The position numbers and the translations under genes were made by a program. The notes below the pieces were generated by a model that saw only the letters and a program-made list of their open reading frames with translations, searched no databases and was not told the origin of the DNA. A stretch of 64,000 bases of DNA, taken from positions 32,289-96,288 of the forward strand of contig JARGNZ010000003.1 in assembly GCA_029209985.1 (NCBI GenBank), read 5' to 3'. Every line of letters starts with the position of its first letter. Position 1 is the stretch's first letter. This DNA comes from Parvibaculaceae bacterium. Its GTDB lineage: Bacteria; Pseudomonadota; Alphaproteobacteria; Parvibaculales; Parvibaculaceae. This document shows positions 54,537-63,294 of the stretch, piece after piece.

Positions 54537-54568
54537 GCTCCCTAATGGGCTCCCTAATGCGCTCCCTT
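54537..54568 (+). repeat. 12-bp tandem repeat upstream of nfu
   Basis: GCTCCCTAATGG (54537-54548) and GCTCCCTAATGC (54549-54560) are followed by a partial third copy, GCTCCCTT. The repeat lies between the Usp and Nfu genes; the copy number is likely to vary between strains. Confidence 0.7.
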
Positions 54569-54650
54569 GAATTATGCGCCCAACTGGTCCATCTATGGGG
54601 TCAGAGACAGCGACACGTCGCTAAGTCCATAATTTATTTAGGGTTTTGCC

Positions 54651-55214
54651 ATGTTTATTCAAACTGAATCCACGCCTAATCCAGCAACATTGAAGTTTCT
54701 GCCGGGCCAAGATGTGTTGGGTGCAGGTCACACCGCAGACTTTCCAACGCGCGAAGCTGCCGAGCGTTCCCCACTGGCCAAAGCCTTGTTTGGCGTTGAC
54801 GGTGTGACGGCTGTTTTCTTTGGTGCAGACTTTGTGACCATCACAAAAGATGGCCCAGAATGGCAACATATCAAACCAAGCCTGCTGGGCGCGATCATGG
54901 AGCATTATACCTCCGGCGCTCCTTTGATGTTAGACGAAGTGGCCCCGGCTCCCACCGAAATGAGCTTTGCAGACGATGATGCAGAAGTTGTCGAACAAAT
55001 TGTGGAGCTGTTGGAAACACGGGTACGCCCCTTTGTGGCACAAGATGGCGGGGATATTACATTCCAGTCCTATGAGGCCGGCATTGTGTTTTTGAACCTA
55101 AAAGGGGCTTGTGCAGGCTGCCCTGCTTCCACCATGACGCTGAAAAACGGTGTGGAAAATATGCTCAAGCACTATGTGCCGGAAGTTGAAGAAGTGCGGG
55201 CTGTTCCTCAATAA
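54651..55214 (+). CDS. NifU/Nfu-type iron-sulfur cluster scaffold
   Basis: The 187-residue protein has an N-terminal Nfu_N domain (about 1-90, beginning FIQTESTPNPATLKFLPGQ) and a C-terminal NifU domain with the CAGCPAST motif (Cys about 153 and 156) that holds a 4Fe-4S cluster between two subunits. It delivers clusters to apoproteins such as MiaB or aconitase; miaB lies further downstream in the same direction. No suf or isc genes are near. Confidence 0.93.
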   Translation: MFIQTESTPNPATLKFLPGQDVLGAGHTADFPTREAAERSPLAKALFGVDGVTAVFFGADFVTITKDGPEWQHIKPSLLGAIMEHYTSGAPLMLDEVAPAPTEMSFADDDAEVVEQIVELLETRVRPFVAQDGGDITFQSYEAGIVFLNLKGACAGCPASTMTLKNGVENMLKHYVPEVEEVRAVPQ

Positions 55215-55278
55215 CAGTCGTCATTTGGTAAGTTCAATTTGGCGTGGTAAGGGATCTCCTAATTGGAAAATCCTTGAT

Positions 55279-55310
55279 GTCGGCAGGCGCATGTATGGCC
55301 TGTCGCCGAC
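55279..55310 (+). other. stem-loop in the nitroreductase leader
   Basis: GTCGGC-AGGC (55279-55288) pairs with GCCT-GTC-GCCGAC (55298-55310), with GTC bulged and a 9-base loop. It lies 24 bp before the start. A second weak pair (AAGGGAT with ATCCTT) precedes it. No match to the FMN riboswitch core is seen. Confidence 0.4.
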
Positions 55311-55333
55311 ACGGGATATTTAGGAGAGAGACC

Positions 55334-55918
55334 ATGCTAGACGACAAAGCCCTTGATACGATTTTCCGTACCGCACGCACACATAATGCGTGGCAAGATC
55401 GTCCAGTAAGTGATGCACAACTAGAGCAGATATATGAGGTGATGAAATGGGGCTCAACCAGCGCCAATTGTTCACCAGCCCGCATTGTATTTGTGAAGTC
55501 CGCGCAAGCCAAAGAAAAGCTCAAGCCCTTATTGATGGAAGGCAACCAAGCCAAAACCATGTCCGCCCCCGTTTGTGCCATCATTGGCTATGACGTGGAG
55601 TTCTACGAAAAACTCCCGGAGCTTTTCCCCCACGATCTAACAGCAAAAACGTGGTTCAATGGCTCCGCTGAATTTGCCGAACAAACCGCTTTCCGCAATG
55701 GGTCGCTGCAAGGGGCTTACTTGATGATTGCCGCGCGGGCGTTAGGGTTGGATTGCGGCCCCATGTCTGGTTTTGATGTGGACGGTGTGACCGATGCCTT
55801 TTTTGCAGGCACAACATACAAAGCAAACTTTCTGTGCAATATCGGCTACGGTGATGCCAGCGCCTTGTTTGACCGTTCTCCCCGTCTTGCCTTTGACGAT
55901 GCCTGCAAAGTACTCTGA
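55334..55918 (+). CDS. malonic semialdehyde reductase-like nitroreductase (RutE family)
   Basis: This 194-residue FMN-dependent oxidoreductase of the nitroreductase fold has [40 protein letters not shown] and the C-terminal [12 protein letters not shown] motif, a pattern seen in RutE/HadB-type reductases of malonic semialdehyde. No rut operon is adjacent, so the physiological substrate is open. AGGAGAG precedes the ATG; a frame 30 codons longer is also open but reads through the leader hairpin. Confidence 0.88.
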   Translation: MLDDKALDTIFRTARTHNAWQDRPVSDAQLEQIYEVMKWGSTSANCSPARIVFVKSAQAKEKLKPLLMEGNQAKTMSAPVCAIIGYDVEFYEKLPELFPHDLTAKTWFNGSAEFAEQTAFRNGSLQGAYLMIAARALGLDCGPMSGFDVDGVTDAFFAGTTYKANFLCNIGYGDASALFDRSPRLAFDDACKVL

Positions 55919-55923
55919 GCTTC

Positions 55924-56673
55924 ATGAACCTATTAGCCGTTGATACAGCACAGCCAGCCTGTTCTGCTGCCTTGCATATGGAAACGCCAGAAGGCGTCAA
56001 AACCTTCTGTCGTTTTGAACCCATGACCCGGGGCCAAGCAGAAGCTTTACCGATGATGGTGCAAGAGGTTTTGGACCGCGCTGGTATCAAACCAAATGAA
56101 CTTGATGCCTTAGCCTGCACGGTTGGACCGGGCACATTCACCGGCGTGCGCGTGGGCATTGCGCTGGCACGCGGCATGGCCGTGGTGCTTAATAAACCTG
56201 TGTTGGGCGTCACGTCGTTAGAAGCATTGGCCCATCCTATTAAGCCGCCCCACAACGAATTGATTGCTGCAAGTTTTGATGCCCGTCGTGAAGAAATTTA
56301 TTTCCAACTTTTTGACCATCATCAGACGCCCCAAACAGATCCAATGATCGTGCGCCATGAAGAAGCCGCCGCTCTCATTCCGGCGCAGCCCGTCATATTG
56401 GTGGGTACTGGAAGCGCACTTCTCGCCCCTCATTTGGGCACGGGGTCGCAACAAGTCCAACAGCTTGCGCAAAGCCATATAGCCCAAGGACATGCTGCAG
56501 AGTTAGACCTCGCTGCATTTGCCTATCCTCAAGCCGATCAGGTTGCCGCCATTGCCCGTGCCCGGTTTGCTAAAATGACGGTGGCGGACCGCGCAAACCT
56601 AATCGCTCCCAGCCCACTCTACATACGTGCGCCAGATGCCAAATTGCCTAAGAATGGCGGTCAGTTGAGTTAG
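55924..56673 (+). CDS. tsaB: tRNA threonylcarbamoyladenosine biosynthesis protein TsaB
   Basis: TsaB is the partner of TsaD in making t6A at position 37 of ANN-decoding tRNAs. The 249-residue protein starts MNLLAVDTAQPACSAALHM, with the ASKHA-fold signature CTVGPGTFTGVRVGIALARGMA and the region LGVTSLEALAHP. tsaB followed by rimI, 5 bp after the nitroreductase, is a conserved pair in many bacteria. Confidence 0.95.
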   Translation: MNLLAVDTAQPACSAALHMETPEGVKTFCRFEPMTRGQAEALPMMVQEVLDRAGIKPNELDALACTVGPGTFTGVRVGIALARGMAVVLNKPVLGVTSLEALAHPIKPPHNELIAASFDARREEIYFQLFDHHQTPQTDPMIVRHEEAAALIPAQPVILVGTGSALLAPHLGTGSQQVQQLAQSHIAQGHAAELDLAAFAYPQADQVAAIARARFAKMTVADRANLIAPSPLYIRAPDAKLPKNGGQLS

Positions 56674-56690
56674 GGGAGGTGCCCTGTCGG

Positions 56691-57203
56691 GTGAAAATTG
56701 AGATGACCCATGATGTGACCAACAAGGCCCCCCATGAGCGGACAATCCGCCCTGCGGGAGAGACGGAAAGCCCTTTGCTGGCCCGCCTCCATAAAGAGTG
56801 TTTTGCAAAAGCATGGAGCCAAAAGCAAATCATGCCCATGCTGGCCATGCCCGGTGCCTTTGTACTTGTGGCAGAACGTGCGGGCATGGCTGAGGGGTTC
56901 ATCATGGTGAGGTCTGGGGGCGGTGAAGCAGAAATCCTCACCATTTGCGTTGTGCCGTCCGCCCGTGGACACCGCTTAGGCCAACACCTTATCACAGCCT
57001 CTTTGGCGCACCTTTTAGCCTGCGCAGAGGGTGAGGATGCAAAGGCTTTGCCCCCCCTTTTTCTGGAAGTCGCTGAAAGCAATCAAGCGGCCCGCGCTCT
57101 TTATGTGCGCATGGGCTTTGAAGTTGTGGGCAAACGCCCCAATTATTATCGCCACGACGACGGCAGCCAAGAGACGGCTTTAATGATGAAATTACAGCCT
57201 TGA
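56691..57203 (+). CDS. rimI: ribosomal protein alanine N-acetyltransferase RimI
   Basis: RimI acetylates the N-terminus of ribosomal protein S18 and can act on others. The 170-residue GNAT protein has the acetyl-CoA loop LTICVVPSARGHRLGQHLI and the C-terminal LEVAESNQAARALYVRMGFEVVGKRPNYY. Start codons are ambiguous: a GTG at 56679 abuts GGGGAG too closely, the GTG at 56691 has GGGGAGG at good distance, and the ATG at 56703 lacks one. I chose 56691. Confidence 0.92.
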   Translation: MKIEMTHDVTNKAPHERTIRPAGETESPLLARLHKECFAKAWSQKQIMPMLAMPGAFVLVAERAGMAEGFIMVRSGGGEAEILTICVVPSARGHRLGQHLITASLAHLLACAEGEDAKALPPLFLEVAESNQAARALYVRMGFEVVGKRPNYYRHDDGSQETALMMKLQP

Positions 57204-57365
57204 GGGAGGGGGATTTACTTTAGTCCTAAAGATTGGCTATGAAGTGCGTGTAAACCTGTCGTCAGGTCAGGGCATATTCCTGTAACCATTCGTTTTATAG
57301 GGACTAATGCCTTGATTCCTTGCCAAAAAACAGTTTTGACTGTCAGGTGACATCGTCTCGTTTTA

Positions 57366-57386
57366 GGCATATTATGCCAGCATAAT
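57366..57386. promoter_or_regulatory. overlapping palindromes upstream of fur, likely operator
   Basis: GGCATA-T-TATGCC (57366-57378) and ATTATGC-CA-GCATAAT (57371-57386) are both perfect inverted repeats and overlap by eight bases, about 50 bp before the Fur/Mur start. Such nested palindromes are typical of Fur-family operators, so autoregulation is likely. The metal cannot be inferred from the sequence. Confidence 0.6.
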
Positions 57387-57433
57387 TGTCCATACTTTAT
57401 CCAATGATACAATCAGATCGGTCGGTCGCCATC

Positions 57434-57895
57434 ATGCCTACAACAGAACGCGTTGACGCAGAACATAACAACCCCAATCGCATTGAAGAACTCTGTGTGA
57501 AAAAGGGAATGCGGATGACAGAGCAACGGCGCGTCATTGCGCGAGTGTTGTCTGAAGCAGCAGACCACCCTGATGTTGAGGAAGTGTATCGCCGGGCATC
57601 CGCCGTTGATGACCGTATTTCTATTGCCACCGTCTACCGGACTGTGCGCCTGTTTGAAGAGGGCGGCATCCTAGAGCGTCACGATTTCCGTGACGGGCGG
57701 TCGCGCTATGAGCAAGTGACCGAAGAGCATCATGATCATTTAATCAACTTGCAAACCGGCGAAGTCATCGAATTTCACAATGATGACATAGAACGTCTGC
57801 AAGAGGTGATTGCACGGGAGTTGGGCTTCAAATTGGTCGATCACCGTTTGGAACTTTACGGCGTACCATTGGACAAAACAGAGTCCGGCAGCTAA
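57434..57895 (+). CDS. fur: Fur family regulator (Fur/Mur type)
   Basis: The 153-residue protein is a Fur-family metalloregulator. The N-terminal winged helix covers about 15-85 (RIEELCVKKGMRMTEQRRVI, helix RISIATVYRTVRLFEEGGILERHDF split here), and the C-terminal dimerisation domain has the metal-ligand run EEHHDHLINLQTGEVIEF and DHRLELYGVPL. The sequence is of the alphaproteobacterial Fur/Mur type, which usually responds to manganese, not of the heme-sensing Irr type. The start is uncertain: Met at 57404 and 57434 both lack a clear site. The downstream acyltransferase begins 45 bp later. Confidence 0.9.
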   Translation: MPTTERVDAEHNNPNRIEELCVKKGMRMTEQRRVIARVLSEAADHPDVEEVYRRASAVDDRISIATVYRTVRLFEEGGILERHDFRDGRSRYEQVTEEHHDHLINLQTGEVIEFHNDDIERLQEVIARELGFKLVDHRLELYGVPLDKTESGS

Positions 57896-57940
57896 TTCGA
57901 GTTGCATACAACTGCCAATAATGAGGGCAGGAGGAAACAC

Positions 57941-58810
57941 ATGGGTACCTTTCGATCGAGCGTCTTATTGGCCGGCTTCATTCTGGCTGCTCTCCTCATG
58001 TCGCCTGTCCAGTGGCTTTTGTTGAAGATGGGCTCGCCCTTAGCCAAGAAGCTGCCCAACTTTTATCACCGCTATTTGTGCTGGTTGATCGGCATCCGCG
58101 TGCATGTTGTGGGCGAACGCTACAAAGACGGTGCGTGTTTGCTGGCCTCCAATCACACCTCGTGGATTGATATTCCAATTTTGGGGTCGATCACCCCTCT
58201 CTCATTTGTGGCAAAAAGCGAAGTGGGCGCGTGGCCCTTTTTTGGCATGCTCGCCCGGTTGCAAGAAACTGTCTTTGTGGAGCGTGACCGACGCACCAAA
58301 GCGGTGGAGCAACGCAACGAGATGCATGCCCGCATTGCCAAAGGCGATACGCTTCTGCTTTTTCCAGAAGGCACATCCAGCGATGGCAACCGCACCTTAC
58401 CGTTCAAAAGCGCGTTGATGAGTGTGGCTCAATTAGCTGTGGGCCACGGGGATGATGCCCATGCGCTGGTCGTGCAACCTGTATCCATCGCCTATACCAA
58501 ACTCTGTGGCCTGCCGATGGGGCGTCAATATCGTCCTTTCTTTGCATGGTACGGCGATATGGATTTGTTCCCCCACCTTTGGGAGGCTTTTTCCCTCGGG
58601 CCGATTGATGTGGTGGTTGCTTTCCATGAACCGGTGACTTTGGAAGAGCATGGCAATCGCAAGCAACTGGCTAAATATTGCGGCGACGCCTCTGCCATGG
58701 GTGTGGCCCGTGCGGTGCTGGGGCGTGATGAGATCGTGACCCCGAAGAAACCAGCGGCAGCAAATGATGCGGCCGGGTCTCCCGATGAAAAAATTATTGC
58801 CGCTCAATAA
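57941..58810 (+). CDS. 1-acylglycerol-3-phosphate acyltransferase-type protein (PlsC/OlsA)
   Basis: The 289-residue membrane protein has an N-terminal hydrophobic segment (about 8-28) and the PlsC acyltransferase signature: block I NHTSWIDIP, FVERDRRTKA, and FPEGTSSDGNRT. It transfers an acyl group from ACP or CoA to a lysolipid, giving phosphatidic acid (PlsC) or, if paired with the OlsB-like enzyme at 38849, ornithine lipid (OlsA). Sequence alone does not decide. AGGAGG precedes the ATG. The C-terminus has an Ala/Pro-rich extension of about 25 residues. Confidence 0.87.
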   Translation: MGTFRSSVLLAGFILAALLMSPVQWLLLKMGSPLAKKLPNFYHRYLCWLIGIRVHVVGERYKDGACLLASNHTSWIDIPILGSITPLSFVAKSEVGAWPFFGMLARLQETVFVERDRRTKAVEQRNEMHARIAKGDTLLLFPEGTSSDGNRTLPFKSALMSVAQLAVGHGDDAHALVVQPVSIAYTKLCGLPMGRQYRPFFAWYGDMDLFPHLWEAFSLGPIDVVVAFHEPVTLEEHGNRKQLAKYCGDASAMGVARAVLGRDEIVTPKKPAAANDAAGSPDEKIIAAQ

Positions 58811-59061
58811 GGCTGTGTTCAATACATCAACCGACTTGGGTGAAATATCATCGAGAAGGTTGCTGATTTGCGGCCCATTTGCCTCAAAATGGGGCCAAAA
58901 GCCCAAAAAACACCGGGAAAAGCTTCCGCCCATGGTAATTTTCCGTTGAACTCTCTATATCTCCAGTAAATGTGCGCAGTTTGTGAAATATCTGTGCCGC
59001 AAATTCAGCTTGAGGGTCTCGCACGCTGCGAGAACTCTGCAAAGCCTCACTCGAGAAGCAC

Positions 59062-60471
59062 GTGTCAAAACAACCAGAACCATTAGAAAAGCTCGCAGAA
59101 ACAGCATCAATCAAAGCGGACAAAAAGGTTTTCATCAAAACCTATGGCTGCCAGATGAATGTGTATGACAGCACACGCATGTCTGACGTGCTCACCCCAA
59201 TGGGATACGGTGAAACCAGTGCGCCCGATGATGCGGATTTGATCATTCTCAACACGTGCCACATTCGTGAAAAGGCTGCGGAAAAAGTCTATTCCGATCT
59301 GGGGCGGTTGCGCATTCTCAAATCCAAACGTGCGGCCAAAGGCGAGAACATGGTGATCGGTGTTGCTGGGTGTGTGGCACAAGCCGAAGGCGAAGAAATT
59401 TTGCGCCGCGCGCCCATCGTGGACATGGTTTTTGGTCCCGGTGCCTATCACAAATTGCCCGACCTGATTAAGCGCTCGCACAATGGCGGGCGCGGTGTGG
59501 TCGACACAGATTTTCCGATCGAAGACAAATTTGAAAGCCTGCCCGTTCCCGAAAAGAAGAAGACGCTGGCCCGTGGGAAAACAGCCTTTCTGTCCGTTCA
59601 AGAAGGCTGCGATAAGTTTTGCACCTTCTGCGTTGTACCCTATACGCGCGGTGCGGAATACTCGCGCCCCTTCCGCCAAGTGTTGGACGAGGCGCACGCG
59701 CTGGTGGATGCCGGGGTCCAAGAAATCACGCTGCTGGGCCAGAACGTCAACGCCTATCACGGCGAGGATGGTGCAGGAAATGACGCGAGCCTTGCCCGCC
59801 TCATTCACACATTGGCCGATATAGACGGCCTCTCGCGCATTCGCTATGTGACCAGCCACCCCCGCGATATGACCGATGATCTCATCGATGCCCATAGCGA
59901 GGTTGATAAATTGATGCCCTATCTGCACCTCCCCGTGCAAGCAGGCTCAACCCGTATTTTGCAAGCGATGAACCGCCAACACACAGCAGAAAGCTATGTC
60001 CGGTTGGTGGAACGTATCCGCGCAGGCCGCCCAGATCTGGCCATGTCGTCTGATTTTATCGTGGGCTTTCCCGGTGAAACAGAAGCCGATTTCCAAGCCA
60101 CGCTGGACATCGTTAAAGAGATTAAATACGCGCAAGCCTATTCATTCAAATATTCCCCACGGTCGGGCACCCCAGCGGCCAGCCATGAGAACCCCGTGCC
60201 CGAAGAGGTGATGGTCGAGCGCTTAAAACGGCTGCAAACAGTGCTCAACGAGCAGCAAGTCGCCTTTAATAAATCGTGCATTGGTAAAACGCTGCCAGTG
60301 CTGCTGGACCGGCGCGGCAAACGTGAGGGCCAATTGGTCGGACGCAGTCCGTACCTGCAGTCTGTCTACATTCAGGCCCCGGACGAGGCTTTTGGTGAAA
60401 TGGTGAATGTCGAAATTGAAACCGGCATGGCCAACTCGCTCACCGGGCGGCGTGTGCTCGAAACTACATAA
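59062..60471 (+). CDS. miaB: tRNA-2-methylthio-N6-isopentenyladenosine synthase MiaB
   Basis: MiaB adds methylthio to i6A37 of tRNA using two 4Fe-4S clusters and SAM. The 469-residue protein has the N-terminal MTTase domain with [12 protein letters not shown] (first cluster Cys), [20 protein letters not shown], and the radical SAM motif [15 protein letters not shown] near 183-190, then a TRAM domain. The start is a GTG after GAGAAG. It begins the conserved unit miaB-phoH-ybeY-corC-lnt. Confidence 0.97.
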   Translation: MSKQPEPLEKLAETASIKADKKVFIKTYGCQMNVYDSTRMSDVLTPMGYGETSAPDDADLIILNTCHIREKAAEKVYSDLGRLRILKSKRAAKGENMVIGVAGCVAQAEGEEILRRAPIVDMVFGPGAYHKLPDLIKRSHNGGRGVVDTDFPIEDKFESLPVPEKKKTLARGKTAFLSVQEGCDKFCTFCVVPYTRGAEYSRPFRQVLDEAHALVDAGVQEITLLGQNVNAYHGEDGAGNDASLARLIHTLADIDGLSRIRYVTSHPRDMTDDLIDAHSEVDKLMPYLHLPVQAGSTRILQAMNRQHTAESYVRLVERIRAGRPDLAMSSDFIVGFPGETEADFQATLDIVKEIKYAQAYSFKYSPRSGTPAASHENPVPEEVMVERLKRLQTVLNEQQVAFNKSCIGKTLPVLLDRRGKREGQLVGRSPYLQSVYIQAPDEAFGEMVNVEIETGMANSLTGRRVLETT

Positions 60472-60609
60472 ATGGACCTATTGAACGCACTTGAGCGCCA
60501 CGAAACTGTAATTAGGGACAGGCACGATAGAGTGAATAGAGCTAGCTGCAGGCCCCCAGTTGGGATAAATTGAATACCTAAAGCCAATTTGAGGAAGGAT
60601 AGTCATTCA

Positions 60610-61722
60610 TTGACCGCACAGAGTGCTACACCACAGTCTAACTCTCCGGCAAACCAAGGCAAAGAGCCTGGCAAAAGAACCGGATCAGCTAAGCCGACAT
60701 CTTTGGTCATCAAATTTGAAGACAATACGCTTTTGACCGAACTTTTTGGAGAGCACGGGCGAAACCTTGCGCGGATTGAGCAAGGGTTGAATGTTGAAGC
60801 AGCATCGCGGGGCAACGAACTGACCCTAACGGGCAAAAAGCGCGCGCGGGCTCAGGCCGAAGTCGTGATACGCGGTCTCTATGAACGTCTCAAAAAGGGT
60901 CTCGAAATTACCGTCGGTGATGTGGACGCCGCCATTCGCATGTCGGATGCGCCCGATGCCTTACGCACAAAAAAACCCGGTGCCGATGGAGGCCTGCAAA
61001 TTGCCACGCGCAAACGTGTCATTGCCCCAAGGTCAGCCACCCAGGGTAATTATATTGATGCCTTGCAAAACAATGAGTTGGTGTTTGGTGTTGGCCCAGC
61101 GGGCACCGGTAAGACATATCTTGCGGTGGCAATGGCTGTATCCATGTTCCTGCAACGTCGGGTGGAACGCATCATCCTGTCGCGCCCCGCCGTGGAAGCT
61201 GGCGAGCATTTAGGGTTTCTTCCCGGTGACATGCGCGACAAAATCGATCCTTATTTGCGCCCGCTCTATGACGCCTTGCACGATACGTTACCGGGTGAAG
61301 AGGTTCAAAAATATCTGGAATCGGGCGAAATTGAAGTTGCCCCCTTGGCCTTCATGCGCGGACGGACACTGGCCAATTCCTATATCATTTTGGACGAGGC
61401 CCAAAACTGTACGCCGGTGCAAATGAAGATGTTTTTGACGCGCTTGGGTGAGAATGGCCGCATGGCCATTACAGGCGATCCAAGCCAAGTTGATTTGCCA
61501 ATGGGCGCAAAGTCCGGCCTACGCGACGCATTGGATGTGCTCAAAGGCGTGCCCGGTGTGGGAACGGTGAGTTTTTCAGAAGCAGATGTGGTGCGCCATC
61601 CTTTGGTCACTCAAATCGTGAAAGCTTACGGTGTGCGCGATCGCGATATGTTGGACCGAGCCGCAGAGCGTCGCAAAAAAGCAGAGAACGAAAAGAAAAT
61701 GCAGGATCAAAATGAACGCTGA
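60610..61722 (+). CDS. PhoH family ATPase (PhoH/YbeZ)
   Basis: The 370-residue protein has a disordered N-terminus, a KH-like domain (about 45-105), and a PhoH ATPase with Walker A GPAGTGKTYLAVAMAV near 162 and Walker B YIILDEAQNCTPVQMKMFLTRLG. YbeZ works with the endoribonuclease YbeY in rRNA maturation. The start appears to be a TTG at 60610, 11 bases after AGGAAGG; no ATG lies near. Its end overlaps ybeY by 11 bp. Confidence 0.94.
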   Translation: MTAQSATPQSNSPANQGKEPGKRTGSAKPTSLVIKFEDNTLLTELFGEHGRNLARIEQGLNVEAASRGNELTLTGKKRARAQAEVVIRGLYERLKKGLEITVGDVDAAIRMSDAPDALRTKKPGADGGLQIATRKRVIAPRSATQGNYIDALQNNELVFGVGPAGTGKTYLAVAMAVSMFLQRRVERIILSRPAVEAGEHLGFLPGDMRDKIDPYLRPLYDALHDTLPGEEVQKYLESGEIEVAPLAFMRGRTLANSYIILDEAQNCTPVQMKMFLTRLGENGRMAITGDPSQVDLPMGAKSGLRDALDVLKGVPGVGTVSFSEADVVRHPLVTQIVKAYGVRDRDMLDRAAERRKKAENEKKMQDQNER

Positions 61723-62254
61723 GACGATGGCCAGCAGTGCCGTTCCACCGTTAAACGTGGACATCACCCGTCAAAGCGAAGCTTGGGATTTGTCAGCCGA
61801 AGAAGGGGTGCTGCGCGCCGTGCAGACGGCATTTCTTGAAACCGGCAAAGGTCTTAAAGGAGCGCACGAACTCAGTGTTCTTTTGGCTGATAATGAATTC
61901 ATCCATACGTTGAACCGCAAATATCGCGGCAAAGACAAGCCGACCAATGTGTTGTCTTTTCCCCAAGCCGATTTGCTTGTCACCGATGAAGCCGGTTTGA
62001 TGGGTGAGGTGGCGCTGGGTGATATTGTGCTGGCCATTGAAACGGTGACAGAAGAGGCGGTTAATCAACAGAAGACTTTCGAGGACCATCTGACGCATTT
62101 AGTTGTTCATGGTGTCTTACATCTTTTGGGATATGATCATGAAGACGATGCGGACGCTGAGGAGATGGAAGCGTTAGAAGTTGAGATTTTGAAGGGTATG
62201 AAAATTACCAACCCCTATGCTACTGCCCAAAAGGAGACGAGCAGCGCCCGTTGA
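61712..62254 (+). CDS. ybeY: endoribonuclease YbeY
   Basis: YbeY is a zinc-dependent RNase needed for 16S rRNA 3'-end maturation and ribosome quality control. The 180-residue protein has NRKYRGKDKPTNVLSFPQ and the His-x3-His-x5-His motif HGVLHLLGYDHEDDADAEEM near 134 that binds zinc. I chose the ATG at 61712, preceded by AGGA, giving the overlap with phoH; a Met five codons later is also possible. Confidence 0.95.
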   Translation: MNAETMASSAVPPLNVDITRQSEAWDLSAEEGVLRAVQTAFLETGKGLKGAHELSVLLADNEFIHTLNRKYRGKDKPTNVLSFPQADLLVTDEAGLMGEVALGDIVLAIETVTEEAVNQQKTFEDHLTHLVVHGVLHLLGYDHEDDADAEEMEALEVEILKGMKITNPYATAQKETSSAR

Positions 62255-62280
62255 ATGCTGATGTGCCTGCCTGAAGAACG

Positions 62281-63291
62281 ATGGTTGATCTAACATCCCC
62301 CCCCTTAGACACATCCGAAGGTGATGAAACGCGTGCCATCGGTTTGCGCGCCCGCTTTAAGCGGTGGATGGGTATTAAGCCAGCGTTGACACTACATCAA
62401 AGAATTGCCGCACAATTGCGTATGCGAGGCGGCGCCAAAGGCGATATGAGCACCGAAGAACGGCACATGCTCATGAACGTGCTCAACTTTGGCGGATTGC
62501 GTGTGGATGATGTGATGGTCCCCCGCGCCGACATTGTTGCCATAGACGTTAAGGCCAGCCTCGAAGATATCCTTGAAGAGTGTCGCAAGTCTTCTCATTC
62601 TCGCATGCCCATTTTCCGAGATACGCTGGATGAGCCCATTGGCATGGTGCACATCAAAGACGTGTTGGATTGGATCGGTCAGGTGCCGCCCCAAGACACG
62701 TTTAGCCTCGAGAAAATTCGCCGGGATGTTTTGTTCGTGCCTCCTTCGATGCCCGCCTTAGACTTATTGTTGAAGATGCAATCAACCCGTCGCCACTTAG
62801 CGCTTGTGATCGATGAATATGGCGGCACGGATGGATTGGTCTCGATTGAAGACTTGATTGAACCCATCGTGGGCGAAATTGAAGATGAACATGACGCCAA
62901 AGAAGGCCCAGCCCTCAAGCGGCGCTCAGATGGCAATGTCAATGCAGATGCCCGCGCCCAAATTGAAGAACTTGAAGACCTGTTGGGAATGAAGCTACGT
63001 GATAACATCGAGGATGATGAGATCGAAACCTTAGGCGGTTTGGTCTTTTCCTTGGTTGGACGTGTGCCCCAGCGCGGCGAGTTGATCGCCCACCCGGTTG
63101 GGATTGAGTTTGAAGTGAAAGACGCAGACCCGCGTCGGATCAAACGGCTTATTGTGCACTTACCTTTGACGAAGGAGCTGGCCAAACCAAGCGAGCCTCT
63201 GCCAGCGATAAATGCAAAATCAACCCCGCCCAAGATTTCCCCGCCTGTTAAGGGTGATAAGGTCAAAGCCAATACCTCGGGGGACAGCTAG
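62281..63291 (+). CDS. corC: CBS-domain CorC/HlyC family protein
   Basis: The 336-residue protein has tandem CBS domains (about 75-205; VMVPRADIVAIDV, GMVHIKDVLDWIG) and the C-terminal transporter-associated domain (about 235-305; GGLVFSLVGRVPQRGELIAHP). Such proteins are annotated CorC (magnesium and cobalt efflux) or hemolysin TlyC. No membrane domain (DUF21) is present, so a direct transport role is unlikely. The Pro/Lys-rich tail is low-complexity. It follows ybeY by 26 bp and precedes lnt by 3 bp. Confidence 0.92.
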   Translation: MVDLTSPPLDTSEGDETRAIGLRARFKRWMGIKPALTLHQRIAAQLRMRGGAKGDMSTEERHMLMNVLNFGGLRVDDVMVPRADIVAIDVKASLEDILEECRKSSHSRMPIFRDTLDEPIGMVHIKDVLDWIGQVPPQDTFSLEKIRRDVLFVPPSMPALDLLLKMQSTRRHLALVIDEYGGTDGLVSIEDLIEPIVGEIEDEHDAKEGPALKRRSDGNVNADARAQIEELEDLLGMKLRDNIEDDEIETLGGLVFSLVGRVPQRGELIAHPVGIEFEVKDADPRRIKRLIVHLPLTKELAKPSEPLPAINAKSTPPKISPPVKGDKVKANTSGDS

Positions 63292-63294
63292 TTA

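Noticed and set aside
55215-55333. FMN riboswitch before the nitroreductase
   Set aside because: The leader is too short and lacks the conserved core of the FMN aptamer.
57434-57895. Irr rather than Fur/Mur
   Set aside because: The EEHHDHLINLQTGEVIEF and DHRLELYGVPL segments fit the Fur/Mur group; the heme-binding N-terminal motif of Irr is absent.
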